Assembly (NCBI GenBank): GCA_030280995.1 | Contig: JASXTE010000002.1 | Location: 7,237,183-7,301,182, forward strand | Reading direction: 5' to 3' | DNA from: Hemileia vastatrix | Lineage: Eukaryota; Basidiomycota; Pucciniomycetes; Pucciniales; Zaghouaniaceae | DNA: 64,000 nucleotides | Shown here: piece by piece, positions 37,526 to 49,569 of the stretch | Layout: each line of letters begins with the position of its first letter | Position numbering within the stretch: position 1 is the first letter of the stretch | The notes under the pieces: generated by a model | What the model saw: only the letters and a program-made list of their open reading frames with translations | Database searches by the model: none | What the model was told of the DNA's origin: nothing | Translations under genes and position numbers: made by a program

Positions 37526-38274
37526 GGTTGATTAAAGTCAGGTAAAGCAAGAATCGGTGCTGACATCAAACAGTATTTCATAGTGTCAAAGCCTCTTTGT
37601 CTTTCACTATGTCAGACAAAAGCAACATCCTTTCTAGTTAATTGGGTAAGGGGTAAAGCTATGACTTGGTAATTTTTAATATACTGTCTATAGTATCCAC
37701 ACATTCCCAAAAAACTTTGGAGCTCTCTCACTGTAGTAGGAGCCTTCACCTGTTGTATGACTGCCACTTTGTTTTGGTCAACACATATCTGTAGCCCTGA
37801 AACAACATGACCAAGAACTTTTAAAGAATGGAAACCAAATTTACAGTTCTTCAAAGCAAGTGTCATATTTATTTCATCCATTTTCTGGAACACTTTACAC
37901 AGGTGGTTAAGATGGTCCTCAAATGTTTTTGAGAATATAATGATATCATCAATATAAACCATCAGCCAACCTTCATTTATCTCTTGATGGAATGTGTTAT
38001 CCATAACTTTTTGGAAAACTGAAGGGGAATTTTTAGGGCCAAATGGCATCCTAACATACTTATAAATACCCATATGAGTAGCAATCATCAGAAAATTCTG
38101 AGAATTCTTCTCAAAAGGTACCTGGTGATATCCCTTGTTACAATCCAAACAGCTGATATATTTACCACTCTGTAAGGTAGCATGTATGGAGCTAATTATA
38201 GGTAAAGGATAGATATCATCAACAGTATAAGAGTTCTCTATAATCACCACATAACCTGGCTTTATCTTTCTCAT
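37526..38274 (-). pseudogene. Ty3 reverse transcriptase, main part
   Basis: Contains FLMIATHMGIYKYVRMPFGP, SVFQKVMD, the catalytic YIDDIIIFS (intact), CKFGFHSLKVLGHVVS and LQSFLGMCGYYRQYIKNY. It ends DVAFV followed by TGA at 37612-37614, where the family has Trp, and then resumes MSAPILALPDFNQPF up to the transposon end at 37522. The rest of pol lies at 10645 and below. It copies the element RNA into DNA. Confidence 0.9.
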
Positions 38275-39187
38275 AAGAAATTAGGACAGGTGAGATAACA
38301 CAATATATAGGTGTTTCAACTACCTTTTCAATAATATTCATTTTTAAAAGGGTAGAGATATTGTCTTCAATATCTTTTCTCTTTGTGGGAGAATCAGGAT
38401 AAGGCTTCTTCTTTAAACTAGGTGGTATATAAGCTAATGGACAAGATAGTGAAAGTTTCATTTCTTCTTTAACTAATCCCAGTTCATGTGACCCATGAGC
38501 AAAGGCCATAGGAAAAGATTTTATCAAGTTAATGATGGAATCTTTATCCTCACCAGAAAGTTGTTCAACAAAAGAAGCATTGTCAATTTCAGACACAAGG
38601 GCATGAATTTCTTTTGTAGATCTTCCTTTATATTGAACCACAGAATTACATGTGTTCAATTCTGGATTTAATAATTTTTTAGGGGAGGAAATCTTAAATT
38701 TTCTCTTCCCATTCATCCCCATTGTGAAACATTGGTTTGAAGGATCCAATTTTATGCCATACTTGTTTAAAATATCATTCACTACAATAAACCAATTACT
38801 TAAGTTATCATTTTTCATGACAACAAAATCACAAATAGCTCTTACAAAACCATGGTTATATTTAAAAAAAACTGTGGCCTTGTATTTACCAATGGGGGAA
38901 AAAATAGAGCCATAACCTCTCCAGTTTTCAGAAATTATAGGCATAAGTTTTGATTTATAGTCTTGATCCACTGAAGCAAGTGCTCTTTCAGATACTACAC
39001 TTCCTCCAGCTCCAGAATCCAGAACAACTTCAATGCTGGTTCCATTAATCAAGACTGGTGCCTTGAGAAGGGCAATAACAATTGAGCTATCCTCAATGTT
39101 CTTTATGATCTCAGCATCCTCAACTGTAGATAAATAATTATTATCAATATCAATAGTATTTAAATAATAAAAATCCTCTTCCAGCAT
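38219..39187 (-). pseudogene. Ty3 protease and start of reverse transcriptase
   Basis: The frame begins after the gag zinc knuckle. The aspartic protease active site is VVLDSGAGGSVVSERAL. Further on, the RT fingers start at IIEKVVETPIYCVISPVLI and KARLCGDYRELL. The frame then shifts into the RT at 37526-38274, with which it overlaps. The linker region (LVSEIDNASFVEQLSGEDK) is typical of Ty3 pol. Confidence 0.85.
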
Positions 39188-40623
39188 AAAGATTTCTTGT
39201 TGAGATTCATATGAAATATTGCTGGCACAATCACTTGAAGTATCATCCAGTGCTATTGTGTTATCAGCATGCTCCTCTGTTTGTTCGACAAGATTTATCT
39301 TCTTTTCACAAACATGGCCTTTCTGCCAAGGCTTTTTGCACTTGAAGAAAGTGTTTGTTGCTTACTTTTTAGGTGCAACAGGGAAGAAGGTTTACAGACC
39401 ATATCCAGAGGTTTCTGCTGGGGGTTTCTCCCAAGTGGTTCTAGGAATTAATCTACTGGCATCATTCTTGGTGTTTAGAAGTTCTCATAACAAGTATTGA
39501 TGAAATAAGAAGGTTCTCTGGGGAACTCAGTCCTAGCCACAATCAAGTCTCTCAAAGACATTGGTAATTTATAAAGGATCCTGTCCTTCCATAACTCAAA
39601 CTCCATTTTTGGGTCCATAGCTCTCAAGATTTTTACAAGTTTCATTAAGAACTCAATAGTTTTATCAGTAGAAGAACTATATCTAGTTTACTCATACTGC
39701 CTTTGTTGAGCCGTCCTAAACTTGGAGCCACCAAATTGTGCTTTAATCAATTTTTTTCAATCTTCCCATGAGTAGTCATTCCTATCCAGGAGAAAAGATT
39801 CATACCACATTAGGGCAACATTGGTAAACAAAGAAATTAACTTAGACACAATTTCCTCATCTGGAAGTTTGTAAGAGTTTATAAAGTTATCAATTCTGCA
39901 AATGAATTGCTGGCAATCAGAAGAAGATTCACCATCAAATGTTGGATACTGGTCAAGTTTTGGCCACTTCTTTTGATTTGAAGGAGTCTCCTTAGTACTA
40001 GCTTGTTTCTGAGTAAGAAGCAGCTGTAACTTCTCCAATTGTGCAGTAATCTCATTGTTTAATCCTTCTGTTGAAGATCCTGGTGCATCATCAATTTTTG
40101 ATGGAAACTCAGTGGTATCAACAGGTATTTCTGGAACTAATTTTACTTTAGATGAACTAGCCAAAGGTAACCTTGGAGCATCCTGAACCATATGTTCCTT
40201 TAAAGAAATGTCAGGATATTTTTGATCATTAAACAATGAGTTCAATTTCTCTTCAATGGTTGTTAGTCTGGTTTTCACTCTTAGAAGACTAGATAAACTC
40301 TCATTGATTGTTGCAAAAGATAACTGATTTTTATTTTGAAAAGATGAATAATGATCATTCAATCTTTTAAGATTCATATTATTTATCTCCAGCTCCTGGC
40401 AACAGATAGACACAGTATCTTGTAATTTAGACAAATCATTTTTAATATTTTGCCATAAAGCAACCTTCTTTTCATGAGTTGCTTTATAATTAAACAAATC
40501 ATCAGAAACTCTCTGCAATTCACTCCTTAATGATTTTTAACCCTTTTCAGTTAACAAACTATTAAACTTTTGAGTTAATTGCATATTGTTCATAATATGA
40601 TTTTTCTTTGCAATAATTTCTCT
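39188..40623 (-). pseudogene. Ty3 gag, capsid and nucleocapsid part
   Basis: On the minus strand the frame comes in from the solo-LTR junction (REIIAKKNHIMNNM). It has a coiled-coil stretch (QRVSDDLF..LKRLNDHYSSF), then the capsid start PTFDGESSSDCQQFICRIDNF, LISLFTNVALMWYESF and LWKDRILYKLP. Near 39340 a partial zinc knuckle (CKKPWQKGHVCEK) follows. Stops at about 40538, 39757 and further sites break it. It would form the virus-like particle. Confidence 0.8.
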
Positions 40624-40628
40624 CAAAT

Positions 40629-41741
40629 TATCGGCGCGGTTGTCTAGAAGGTGGAAGAAGAAAGAAGAAAAAAAGGAGAAAAGGACACAAGAAGACAAAG
40701 AATGGAAAGAGGAAAAGAGGGAAGGACGCAGATAAGGGAAAAGGATCTAATATATAAGGTGAGTAGTCTTAATGTTATTGTAATGTAAGTGTTTTAAATT
40801 CAGTGCGCAACAGTCAATTATTATAGTTTAATGTTCTTACGGCAACCTTAAGATTTTGTATATAGTATTTATTTATCTTATTTCAACTAAAATTTATTAT
40901 TAGTTAAAAGAAAAAGAATTAATACGTGTATAAAAAATATATAAGTGTAAGTATATTGTAAATATGTAAGTGATGCAGCTGAAGGGGGTTCCCAAGGCTC
41001 TTATATAGCCAAGGGGCCCTCTGAAGCGCCACAAAAGTAAATACAATAATTTATGAGTAAATGTAAGGGGTGAGAAATAAAAAATGTACTAATTTGTTAA
41101 AATGCAGTAGTCAATTTTTCACCAGTATTGATGACACCTGGATATTACGCATAAATAAGTACAAGACATATAAAAAATAACTAATGAAATTTAAAATAAG
41201 TATTATGCAGTACTATTTTAAAGTGGAATGTAATTTATTACTATTTTAATTCATACAATTAATATAAGTAATTATTTTATATTAAAATATGAAAATGTAA
41301 TTAGTTTAAATGTTTTAATAAATTTAATTACATAATTTTGAGCCACAGAAGCGCCCAAAAATCAGGAATAATAATGTATAAATTATTATAAGGGTCTAAT
41401 AATTAATTAATATTATTATAAGTCAACATTTTGCCTTATAAGTATAATATAATATTATAATTAATTAATTATTATTTTATAATTATTTAAATACAAAAAA
41501 ATGCGCCCAATTTTTATAGAATATAATATTATTTATCTTTATTTTAATAGTATATAATTAATAACATAATAAAATAAATATAACCCTTATTTTAATTTTA
41601 TTTAATAAGGTAATTTGTACTTAATTTTATTATGCAATAAAATATAAATTTATATACATAAAAAGCATAAATTTTCGCCCTCTTTCAGGTCCAATGACTT
41701 AACATAAGTTTTACTGGGCTCCTGGTACAGCCTGGCTGACA
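40629..41741 (-). mobile_element. Solo LTR inserted in the Ty3 gag
   Basis: A 1,113-bp segment without coding sequence is flanked by the perfect duplication CAAAT (40624-40628 and 41742-41746). Removing it and one CAAAT joins DEYL to REIIAKK in frame. On the minus strand it begins TGTCAGCCAGGC, like the host Ty3 LTR, and ends CTTCTAGACAACCGCGCCGATA (host LTR: CTTCTAGACC...). It is therefore a solo LTR of a related but different Ty3 family, left by LTR-LTR recombination. Confidence 0.9.
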
Positions 41742-41746
41742 CAAAT

Positions 41747-42642
41747 ACTCATCATTAATTTTTGCTACATCTGGAGTGTTTCTCAATAAGGAAAAAGAGT
41801 AACTTTCCAAATTCTCATAAAACTCAGGATCAAGTTTTTCATCAATAACAGCCATATCATTATTTATCATTGAAGTAGCAATTAAAACAAAAGGATTAGA
41901 TACATGAGTGATTTGTCTACTACTCTCAGCCTCTACTGGTCTCAAAGTTTCATCTCCTCTTCCAGAATTACCTGAAGGAACTGAATCAGCTACAAGAAAT
42001 GGTACTTGAGATTCAATAGAGGGGCTTACCAAGGTTTTCTGGGCAAGATCATATTGTTTTTTTCTTTTTCTGCCTCCTTGATAAGGGTGAGGAGGTGTGG
42101 GGTTGAATTGGCTGGGTCTTGATGGACCTGCTTGAGGCAATTGAGTCTGTTGATTTTGAGACAGGTAATCCCACTGAGTGTTCAGCCAATCCCACTGCCA
42201 CTTGGATACTTCCACCTTCTCTGGCTTCTGGAGAGCCAATCGTTGAAGATCCATGGGGGGAGGAAGTCTCCTCTTCTCTTGAAGAAAAGCATCTATTCTT
42301 CTTACCTTTTCTTCTAGAGCATCTACTCTTGACCTTAATTTCAAGTTTTCTGTCCTCAATTCTTTTATGTGAGTTGAAAGGTTCTTTAATTTTTGAGGAA
42401 GTGGCATCTTTTTTATCTTGAAGCCTTTTGGAAGTCCTTTTGGGGGGTTGACTGAAGTTTTCTGTTCCTGAGTTGTCTCCACATGAATTTCTACTTCCTC
42501 CATTTCCACATCCTGATTGGTTCAATGATTGATTAATTTGAGATAATTTTAAAGTTAAAGGAGAACTCACAGAAGTAGCCTCATCATAATCAATCATATC
42601 CAATTCCTCTTCACATGCAGCAGAAACACCTTGATCAGTCAT
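41747..42642 (-). pseudogene. Ty3 gag N-terminal extension
   Basis: Two overlapping frames look like one gene with a frameshift near 42515. It starts MTDQGVSAACEEELDMIDYD, then MEMEEVEIHVETTQEQKT, a Leu/Lys-rich coiled coil (LSTHIKELRTENLKLRSRVD), a Pro/Gln-rich stretch with GGRKRKKQ, and FVLIATSMINNDMAVID ending DEYL at the solo LTR. It continues in frame into 40623. Such extensions occur in large Ty3 gags; its role is unknown. Confidence 0.7.
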
Positions 42643-43484
42643 TTTTTAAATTTTTATAAACTGAAATGAGGGAGGGAAACAATAAGATGAATTAGTTTTT
42701 ATTTTTACTTTTTATTTAAAAGAAAAATAATAATAAAAATCTTAAAAAATCCTTCAGGATAACAAATCAACTAAAATAATAATCAATTTATTTATTAATT
42801 CAAAATAATTTAATAACCAGGATTATAAAATAATCAACTGAAGAAATAAATATAAATTTTTAATTAACAAATTTATGATAATTATTATCAGGATTTTAAA
42901 TCAAATGAATAATTAATTACCAGGACTTAATGTCAACTGAAATAATTTAATATATATTTTATTTTTATTAATTATCAAAAAAAGTTTATTGTCAGGACAA
43001 TTTGTCAACTGGAACAAGTAAAATTTAATTTATCAGGACAAAAGTCAACTGAAAATTATAATAATGAATTTTTAAAATATAATTTTATTACTTCTAGGAC
43101 TAAGAACACAATTGCTCTATCTTTGTCAACTAGGAAAAATAAAATAAATAATAAAAAAAATAATTCCAATTTACTAGACACTTCCCCCTGTAAAATGAGC
43201 AAATTAATGCCACTTACAGAGTGCTGAGTAAAAGGAAATATGTAGAGAATGAAGAGTGAAAAGTGACCCACAAATAGTAATTACAAAAATTACCATTAAA
43301 ATATATGACTTTAGTCAATATATGTACCTAAGTTTTGGGGCGCGGTTTGATTCCCGTTCACAGCAAAAAAATAAGTCACGTGATATATAACGTTTGTCAT
43401 TTTCGTTGTACACTTGTCCTTATAGGTACCTCAATAGCGATGGTCCCCACAGTCTCCGGCCTCAAATAACAATGCGCAGTCGAC
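42643..43484. other. Ty3 leader region
   Basis: AT-rich untranslated leader between the 5' LTR and gag, with repeated CAGGA..GTCAACTG words (42750-43140). No gene is seen. Confidence 0.6.
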
Positions 43485-43502
43485 GATTTGGAAGGGTTCC
43501 CA
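43485..43502 (-). promoter_or_regulatory. Ty3 primer-binding site
   Basis: Two bases inside the 5' LTR the minus strand reads TGGGAACCCTTCCAAATC. It begins TGG as expected for pairing with a tRNA CCA end. Confidence 0.65.
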
Positions 43503-43504
43503 AC

Positions 43505-44310
43505 TGTTGGTGGCTCTCTTGGTCTAGAAGGTAGAATTGGAGGTACTACAAGGATTTGAAGGGTTTTAACAGACTCTCAAAGGTATGGTACATATTTCTT
43601 TCAATTTATAATGTTTTGACTCAAGTGATAAGAGGTGGGACAGATTATTATTATTATTTATAGATTAGGAGTATGTTAATGTAACTACTAAAATGATAAA
43701 GAATAGTAATAGAGGTTGTAAATAACAATGTGTAAGATATATAAGTAAGTAATGAATGAGTTGAAAAGTACAAAAAGTGAGGGCCTTTTATAGGCAAAAA
43801 TACAGGAAATAAAGACAAGGAGATAACACCACCTAATACAAGGGTGTGAGAAGAAAACTGAATGAAAAAGAATGTATATGAAATAAATAAAAAATTAATT
43901 AATTAAGACATCAACAAGGGTATCATTTCCATTTGCAATAAAATATGAGTTCCCTTGGACTGTCAAAATTAATACAACATATTTGATTTAAATATATTGA
44001 TTTCATGGAAATCAAATTCTCTCAGTAAAAGAATTTGATAATTTTAAGAATTTTATTATATTTTTATTATTATTTTTATTACCACTCAGCTGTAGTATTG
44101 AGCACGGTGTTGGGGAGTAAAAATGTATGGGACAATTACTTAAATTTATTAATTATTTATATTACTTAATATACTTATCTAGTTAGTTGTTAGTAATACA
44201 TAAGTAAGTACCAAATAATTAATTATTAATAAGCCTTTTAAAAAGGCATGGCTTCATCTCGGTAAAATAATTAATTATTTTACTGGGTAAGTCTAGTAGC
44301 CTGGCTGAAA
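43505..44310 (-). repeat. Ty3 LTR (5' LTR on the minus strand)
   Basis: This 806-bp partner of 7799-8604 has few visible substitutions. Its first base pair has changed (TT instead of TG on the minus strand). It abuts GAAGT at 44311-44315. Confidence 0.93.
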
Positions 44311-44315
44311 GAAGT

Positions 44316-44558
44316 CCTGAGAAACTGTCTAAAACTGGGTGTAGATAGGTTAAGAAGTGTTTGGATGGTATACTTGGGGGTATGAAGTACTTGAGGCTTT
44401 CTGGCAAGAAGGTTTCATTTTGTGGCCATTTTTGATAAAAAGACAAAATCTTCTTCTAGATCGGAATCAAAATTGCTATCAGAGTCCAAGAGTAGTTCAA
44501 GAGCCATGAAAGTCATTGCTTTGTGTAATTTATCACGATTTGAAAGTGAGGAAGGCAT
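44316..44558 (-). pseudogene. HARBI1-like Harbinger transposase, 5' part (copy 1)
   Basis: It starts at MPSSLSNRDKLHKAM (ATG at 44558) and aligns with the N-terminus of copy 2 at 47612. A TGA follows SKMATK. The frame then runs KPQVLHTPKYTIQTLLNLS to the Ty3 insertion, beyond which (7798 downward) TSLEFFLKLLELI continues in frame. So one Harbinger gene was split by Ty3. Confidence 0.85.
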
Positions 44559-44864
44559 GACTCTTAAATGATATGATATGAAAATTTAAATGATGTATAA
44601 TGTTTTTAGTTATGAAGTGTTATGCTGCGGAGTGCGGTGTATGATTGGGATGATGCTGACAAATAAGTGAAATGGGACTTGATGGTGAAATCAGCACTTT
44701 TGGTTGATAAAGTGCAGATTTAAGTGAAATAAGTGACTTATTTCATTTTGAAATCCACCAGTATTGGGGCTAGTGTGTCGGAAATCTGCACTTAAATAAG
44801 TGCAGATTTGGTCAAATTTAAGTGCAGATTAATAAGTGGGGATTTGCCAGAACTGACACCCCCT
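44559..44864 (-). repeat. 5' end of Harbinger element copy 1
   Basis: On the minus strand the element starts AGGGGGTGTCAGTTCTGG at 44864, close to the ends of elements A and B. Subterminal repeats of AAGTGCAGATT in both orientations follow (44700-44840). The other end is not recognisable near 6005, so this copy is truncated. Confidence 0.7.
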
Positions 44865-47240
44865 ATTGTCTATTTGGTATCTTTTAAATATCTTTCAATA
44901 TCTTCTAATAATTTTCTCATTATCTTTTGATTATCTTTTAGCTATTTTTTGATTATCTTTTAAATATCCTTTAATTATCTTTTTATAATCTTCTAATTAT
45001 CTTTTCATTATCTTTTCATTATCTTTTTATTATTTTTTATTAACTTTTTATTATCTTTTTGCTATCTTTTTATTATTTTATCATTATTTTATCATTATCT
45101 ATTAATTATATTTTCATTATATTTCCATTATATTTTCATTATCTTTTTGGTATCTTTTCTATATCTATTCATCATCTTTTTGGTCTATTTTAATTATCTT
45201 TTAATTATCTTTTAATTATATTTTTATTATCTTTTAATTATCTTTTAATTATCTTTCAATATCTTTTAATTATTTTTTAATTATTTTTTAACTATTTTTT
45301 TATTATCTTTTAATCATCCTTTCATTATCTTTTTATCATCTTTTAATTATCTTTTAATTATCTTTTAATAATCTTTTCATTCTCTTTTTATTATGTTTTT
45401 ATAATCTTTTAATTATCTTTTCATTACCTATTATTATTTTTTCATCAACTTTTTATTTTTTTTTCATTATCATTTAATTATCTTTTAGTTGTCTTTTAAT
45501 TTTCATTTTATTATCTTTTCATTCTTATTTTATTATTTTATTATTTTTTTTCATTTCATTCTTATTTTATTATTTTTTCAATATCTTTTAATAATCTATT
45601 TATTTTTTTCATTATCATTCTATTATCTTTTCATTAACTATATTTATCTTTTCATTGAATTTTCATTTTCATTTAATTATTTAATAATTATCTTTTAATT
45701 ATCTTTTAATTATTTTTAATTATCTTTTCATTGATATTTCATTTTCTTTTAATTATTTTTTTATTCTCTTTGTATTATTTTTTCATTATCTTTTTATTAT
45801 TTTTTATTATTTTTCAATATCTTTTCATTATCTTTTCAATATCTTTTCATTCTATTTTCATTCTATTTTCATTCTATTTTCATTCTATTTTCATTATCTT
45901 TTCATTATTGTTTCATTTACATAATATTTTTTTTCATTATTTTTTTCATTATTTTTTCATTGACTTTTCATTATCTTTTTATTATTTTATTATTATTTTA
46001 TTATTATCTTTTCATTAACTTTTAATTAACTTTTTATCATCTTTTTATTATTTTTTCATTATTTTTTCATTATATTTTCATTATATTTTTATTATATTTT
46101 TATTATCTTTTAATTAATTTTTTCATTGATTTTTCATTTTCATTTTCATTTAATTTTCTTCTCATTATCTTTTCATTTTCATTTAATTTTCATTTTATTA
46201 TCTTTTAATAATCTTTTTATTATCTTTTTATTATCTTTTCAATATCTTTTTATTATTGTTTAATTATCTTTTAATTATTTTTTCATTATCTTTACATTCT
46301 TATTTTATTATTTTATCATTATTTTATCATTATTTTTTCATCCTTATTTTAATATTTTTTCAATATCTTTTAATTATCTTTTTATTTTTTTCATTATCTT
46401 TTCATTATCTTTTCATTATCTTTTTATTATCTATTATTATCTTTTCATTGACTTTTCATTTTCTTTTAAATTTCTTTTCATTATCTTTTGATTATCTTTT
46501 CAATATCTTTTAATTATCTTTTTTTTTCATCAACTTTTTATTGTTTTTTCATTGTCTTTTTGGTCAATGTTCATTATTTTTTCATCATCTTTTTACTTTC
46601 TGTTCATTATCTTTTCAATATCTTTTCATCATCTTTTAACTATCTTTTTATTAATTTTTCATTTTCATTTTATAATCATTTTATAATCATTTTATAATCA
46701 TTTTATAATCATTTTATAATTGTTTTATTATCTTTTTATTGACTTCTCTTTTCTTTCAATTATCTTTTCATTGTCTTTTCATTGAATTTTTATTATCTTT
46801 TCATTGACTTTTTATTTTCTTTTAAATATCTTTTCATTATCTTATAATTTTATTTTCATTATTATTTCATTATTTTTTTATTATTTTTTAATTATCATTT
46901 TTTTATTTTTTCATTAATTTTTTATTGTCTTTTAATTATCTTTTCATTGTCTTTTTATTGACTTCTCATTCTTTTTAAAATTTCTTTGCATTGTCTTTAA
47001 TTATCTTTTCATTATCTTTTTATTTTCTTTCATTAACTTTTAATTATTTTTTCATACTCTTTTAATTTTCCTTTTATTATTTTTTCATTATTTTTTCATT
47101 CTTATTTTGTTTTTTTTCAACTCTTTTCATTGTCATTTTCTTTTTTTTCATTATCTTTTCATTTTCTTTTTATAATCTTTGAATTATCTTTCCATTGACT
47201 TTTAATTATTTTTTCATTATCTTTTTATTATCTTTATATT
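44865..47240. repeat. Polypyrimidine microsatellite array, ATTATCTTTT units (left part)
   Basis: About 2.4 kb of degenerate units such as ATTATCTTTT, ATTATTTTTT and AATATCTTTT, with almost no G on the plus strand. The long frames (FSLSFHYLFIIF-like) are artefacts of the repeat. It stops exactly at Harbinger termini on both sides (CCCCCT at 44864; AGGGGG at 47241). Confidence 0.93.
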
Positions 47241-47272
47241 AGGGGGTATCAATGTTCAGGTATCCGCAATTA
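47241..47272 (+). repeat. Left terminal inverted repeat of element A
   Basis: AGGGGGTATCAATGTTCAGG followed by an ATCCGCAATTAG stretch. A hairpin (CACTAGCCCC/GGGGCTAGTG type) lies just inside at about 47331-47352. Confidence 0.85.
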
Positions 47273-47611
47273 GGGATCAGGAATTTTTTTTCCTGGGATC
47301 AGAAATTATTAATTACGGAAGATTCTTATTCACTAGCCCCAGGGCTAGTGGATAAGGAATCCACGATAATGCATTATCCTGCCTCTTATACCCCAATTTC
47401 CATTCCTAATTCTTGATCCCAAACTCATCTCATCCATGATGGATTTGCAAGAAAGTCACATGACTCATGATTGCTGATGCCATCCTTAAGTCTTTTGTCA
47501 CTCTATGATACTTAATTTTGTTGGAGAACACTTAAGTTTTTTTTCTATCTACACACCCCAACTTCAAATTTGGTGGTGAATTCCCACTTCCCTCATCATA
47601 TAACACTTCCA

Positions 47612-48883
47612 CCGGCAACAATGAAACACCTCTTTACTAGGAAACTACTTCACTCAACAATGAATGCTATTACTTTTCTTTTAGTTCTTTACTATAAATC
47701 TAACTCTGATTTGGAAGATGCTTTAGCTTATGTGTGTTTTCTTTCCAGAAAGTGTAACATCATCACCAGGGGGAAAAATCTTTATCTTGATCCCCAATAT
47801 GATCTGGCCTCCATTCTCAACATTCCTCATTTAAACTTCACACAAATTTTTCAAACTTCTCCTGATTATTTTTTCAAAATTTCTCTACTCATCTCCAATC
47901 ATCCTATCTTCCATAATACTTCCCATAACAGACAGCGTAATCCTGCCTTTCAACTTCCTGTTGCACTATGTCTCTTTATTTCAAATGGTAATGGTGCTTC
48001 TGTAAGACATTTGGATAATTTCTTTACCATAGGATATGGTACCGTCATATTATACAGCATGCGCTGCATGATTGCTATCCTTTCTCTCAAGTCTCAAACA
48101 CTTTATTGGCCAACTCCAGAAAAGCAACTTGAATCCTCTCAAGTAATGCAAGCCAAAGGTTTCCCTGGCTGTGTAGGTTTTGTTGATGGCACAACTATAA
48201 CTTTGAGTCAAAAGCCTGCTCATGATAGAAACCATTATTTTGATCACAAAAAAAGGTTTCTTCAAAATCTTCTCCAATTTCTCGTCCTTCATAAACTAAC
48301 TTTTTATCTTCTTTCTAGATACTCTATTGCCGTTCAACTTGTATTCAATGTCAATAAAAAATTTATTGCTTTTCATAGTGGCTGCTCTGGCTCATGTCAT
48401 GACTCTTCTGTCTTCCAAAGAATGAAGATTTCTCAAACCCCTTACTCATACTTTTACAAATCTCAGTAACTTCTTGCAGACTCAGCATATGCAAGTGGAA
48501 AGTAAATTATACCTGCTTTCTGTGGTGCAAGTTTAGAAAGTGACCCCAAAACTGCCTTTAATTATCACCTTTCCCAATAAAGAGTACAAATTGAACATGC
48601 TATTGGTATTTTAAAGGGACAATTTTCTAGTCTTTAGGAGCTCAGAATCCAATTTAAAAAAATATTGGAGATCAAAACTGCAAATCATTGGATCATGACT
48701 TGCATTATACTCCATAATATCCTAGCTGATTTAAAGGATGAGTGGAATGATCTTTATGAAGAAGATGATCCTTAACCAGCACCAGCTCTCACTTCCCTTG
48801 AATCACAAAACATTCATTCAACCGGCATACGCTCTGTCATTATCCCAATTACTCTCCAACATTTCTCTTCACCACCCTTTTAA
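47612..48883 (+). pseudogene. HARBI1-like Harbinger transposase (copy 2, in element A)
   Basis: The best preserved first exon of the three copies: MKHLFTRKLLHSTMNAIT, NHPIFHNTSHNRQRNP, VALCLFISNGNGASVRHLDN, GFPGCVGFVDGTTITLSQKP (first Asp). After an intron (about 48252-48318) come RYSIAVQLVF, GSCHDSSVFQRM (second Asp), DSAYASGK and VQIEHAIGILKG (Glu). Stops after YKSQ, ASGK, HLSQ and SSL show the second exon is dead. It ends LQHFSSPPF. It would be the catalytic subunit that excises the element. Confidence 0.9.
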
Positions 48884-49299
48884 ATTATTTTTTGTACTCT
48901 CCAAATATCTTCTTTGTGTACTTTACTCACTTGGTTTGGTATTTTGGTTTGTTTCATATTCATTTTTTTGAATTTATGGCGAATATCTTTTTTTTGGATA
49001 GCTCATTGGTTTTCTTTCACCAGCTCAACATGAAATCACATATTTTCTGAAATTGCATATTTTGTCAGTGATTTTTTTTTCATTCATCACTCATATCCTT
49101 TTCATCCTCTCCTCAAACATAACTCAAATATTTTGGTTACTTTTATTTTCTCAACTCATCTCACCAGGTAAGTCTTTTTTTTCTTTTTTCTTGTTTTTTA
49201 TTTGCTAATCATGAATTTTTTTTATTTTGCTTTTTTTTGTTTTTTTGTTGTTTTTTTGTTTCTTTTGGTTTTTTTTGTAAGTCCTTTTTTTTTATTTTC
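48884..49299. other. 3' flank of HARBI1 copy 2
   Basis: Similar DNA follows the other two HARBI1 copies, including CAGCTCAACATGAAATCACA and CATCTCACCAGGTAAGTC. The latter looks like a splice donor; a lost 3' exon or UTR intron is possible. Confidence 0.5.
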
Positions 49300-49530
49300 A
49301 AGGTTAGACTAATTTTGTTTTTTTCTCTCTTTTTTCTCTTTTTTTTCTCTCCTTCACCCTCTTTAGCTGCCTCATTTCACCCCTTTTCCTCTCTCTTTAC
49401 CTGCCTCAAGTCACTCCTTCTCCCCTCTCTTAACCTTCCTCAAGTCCCCCTTATTTCACCCTCTTTACATGTCCCAAATCCCCCCTTTCCCCCCCTTCCC
49501 CTCTCTTTAGGTGCCTCAACCCCCCCTCCT
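49300..49530. repeat. Polypyrimidine tract of element A
   Basis: CT-rich with C runs, equivalent to the polypurine tract at 6022-6360 read on the other strand. It ends near a GATCGCTAGCGATT palindrome at about 49544. Confidence 0.75.
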
Positions 49531-49569
49531 TGTTAACAAATGATCGCTAGCGATTGTTCATTAACAGCA

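Larger units (their letters stand above)
7799..44310 (-). mobile_element. Ty3/chromovirus-like LTR retrotransposon, interrupted
   Basis: LTRs at 7799-8604 and 43505-44310 are both 806 bp and nearly identical to the eye. They are flanked by the perfect duplication GAAGT (7794-7798 and 44311-44315). The minus-strand order is gag, protease, RT, [26.9-kb insertion], RNase H, integrase, chromodomain, which is the Ty3 order. Without the DNA transposon and its 3-bp duplication the element would be about 9.6 kb, and a solo LTR in gag accounts for a further 1.1 kb. It landed in the first exon of a HARBI1 gene. Pol carries several stops. Confidence 0.95.

Noticed and set aside
43340..43362. GGTTTGATTCCCG resembling the T-arm of a tRNA
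   Set aside because: No D-arm, anticodon arm or acceptor pairing is found nearby; it lies in the Ty3 leader and is probably chance.
45489..46697. Phe/Leu/Ile-rich frames that look like membrane proteins
   Set aside because: They are translations of the ATTATCTTTT microsatellite, with no stop because the repeat lacks the needed bases.
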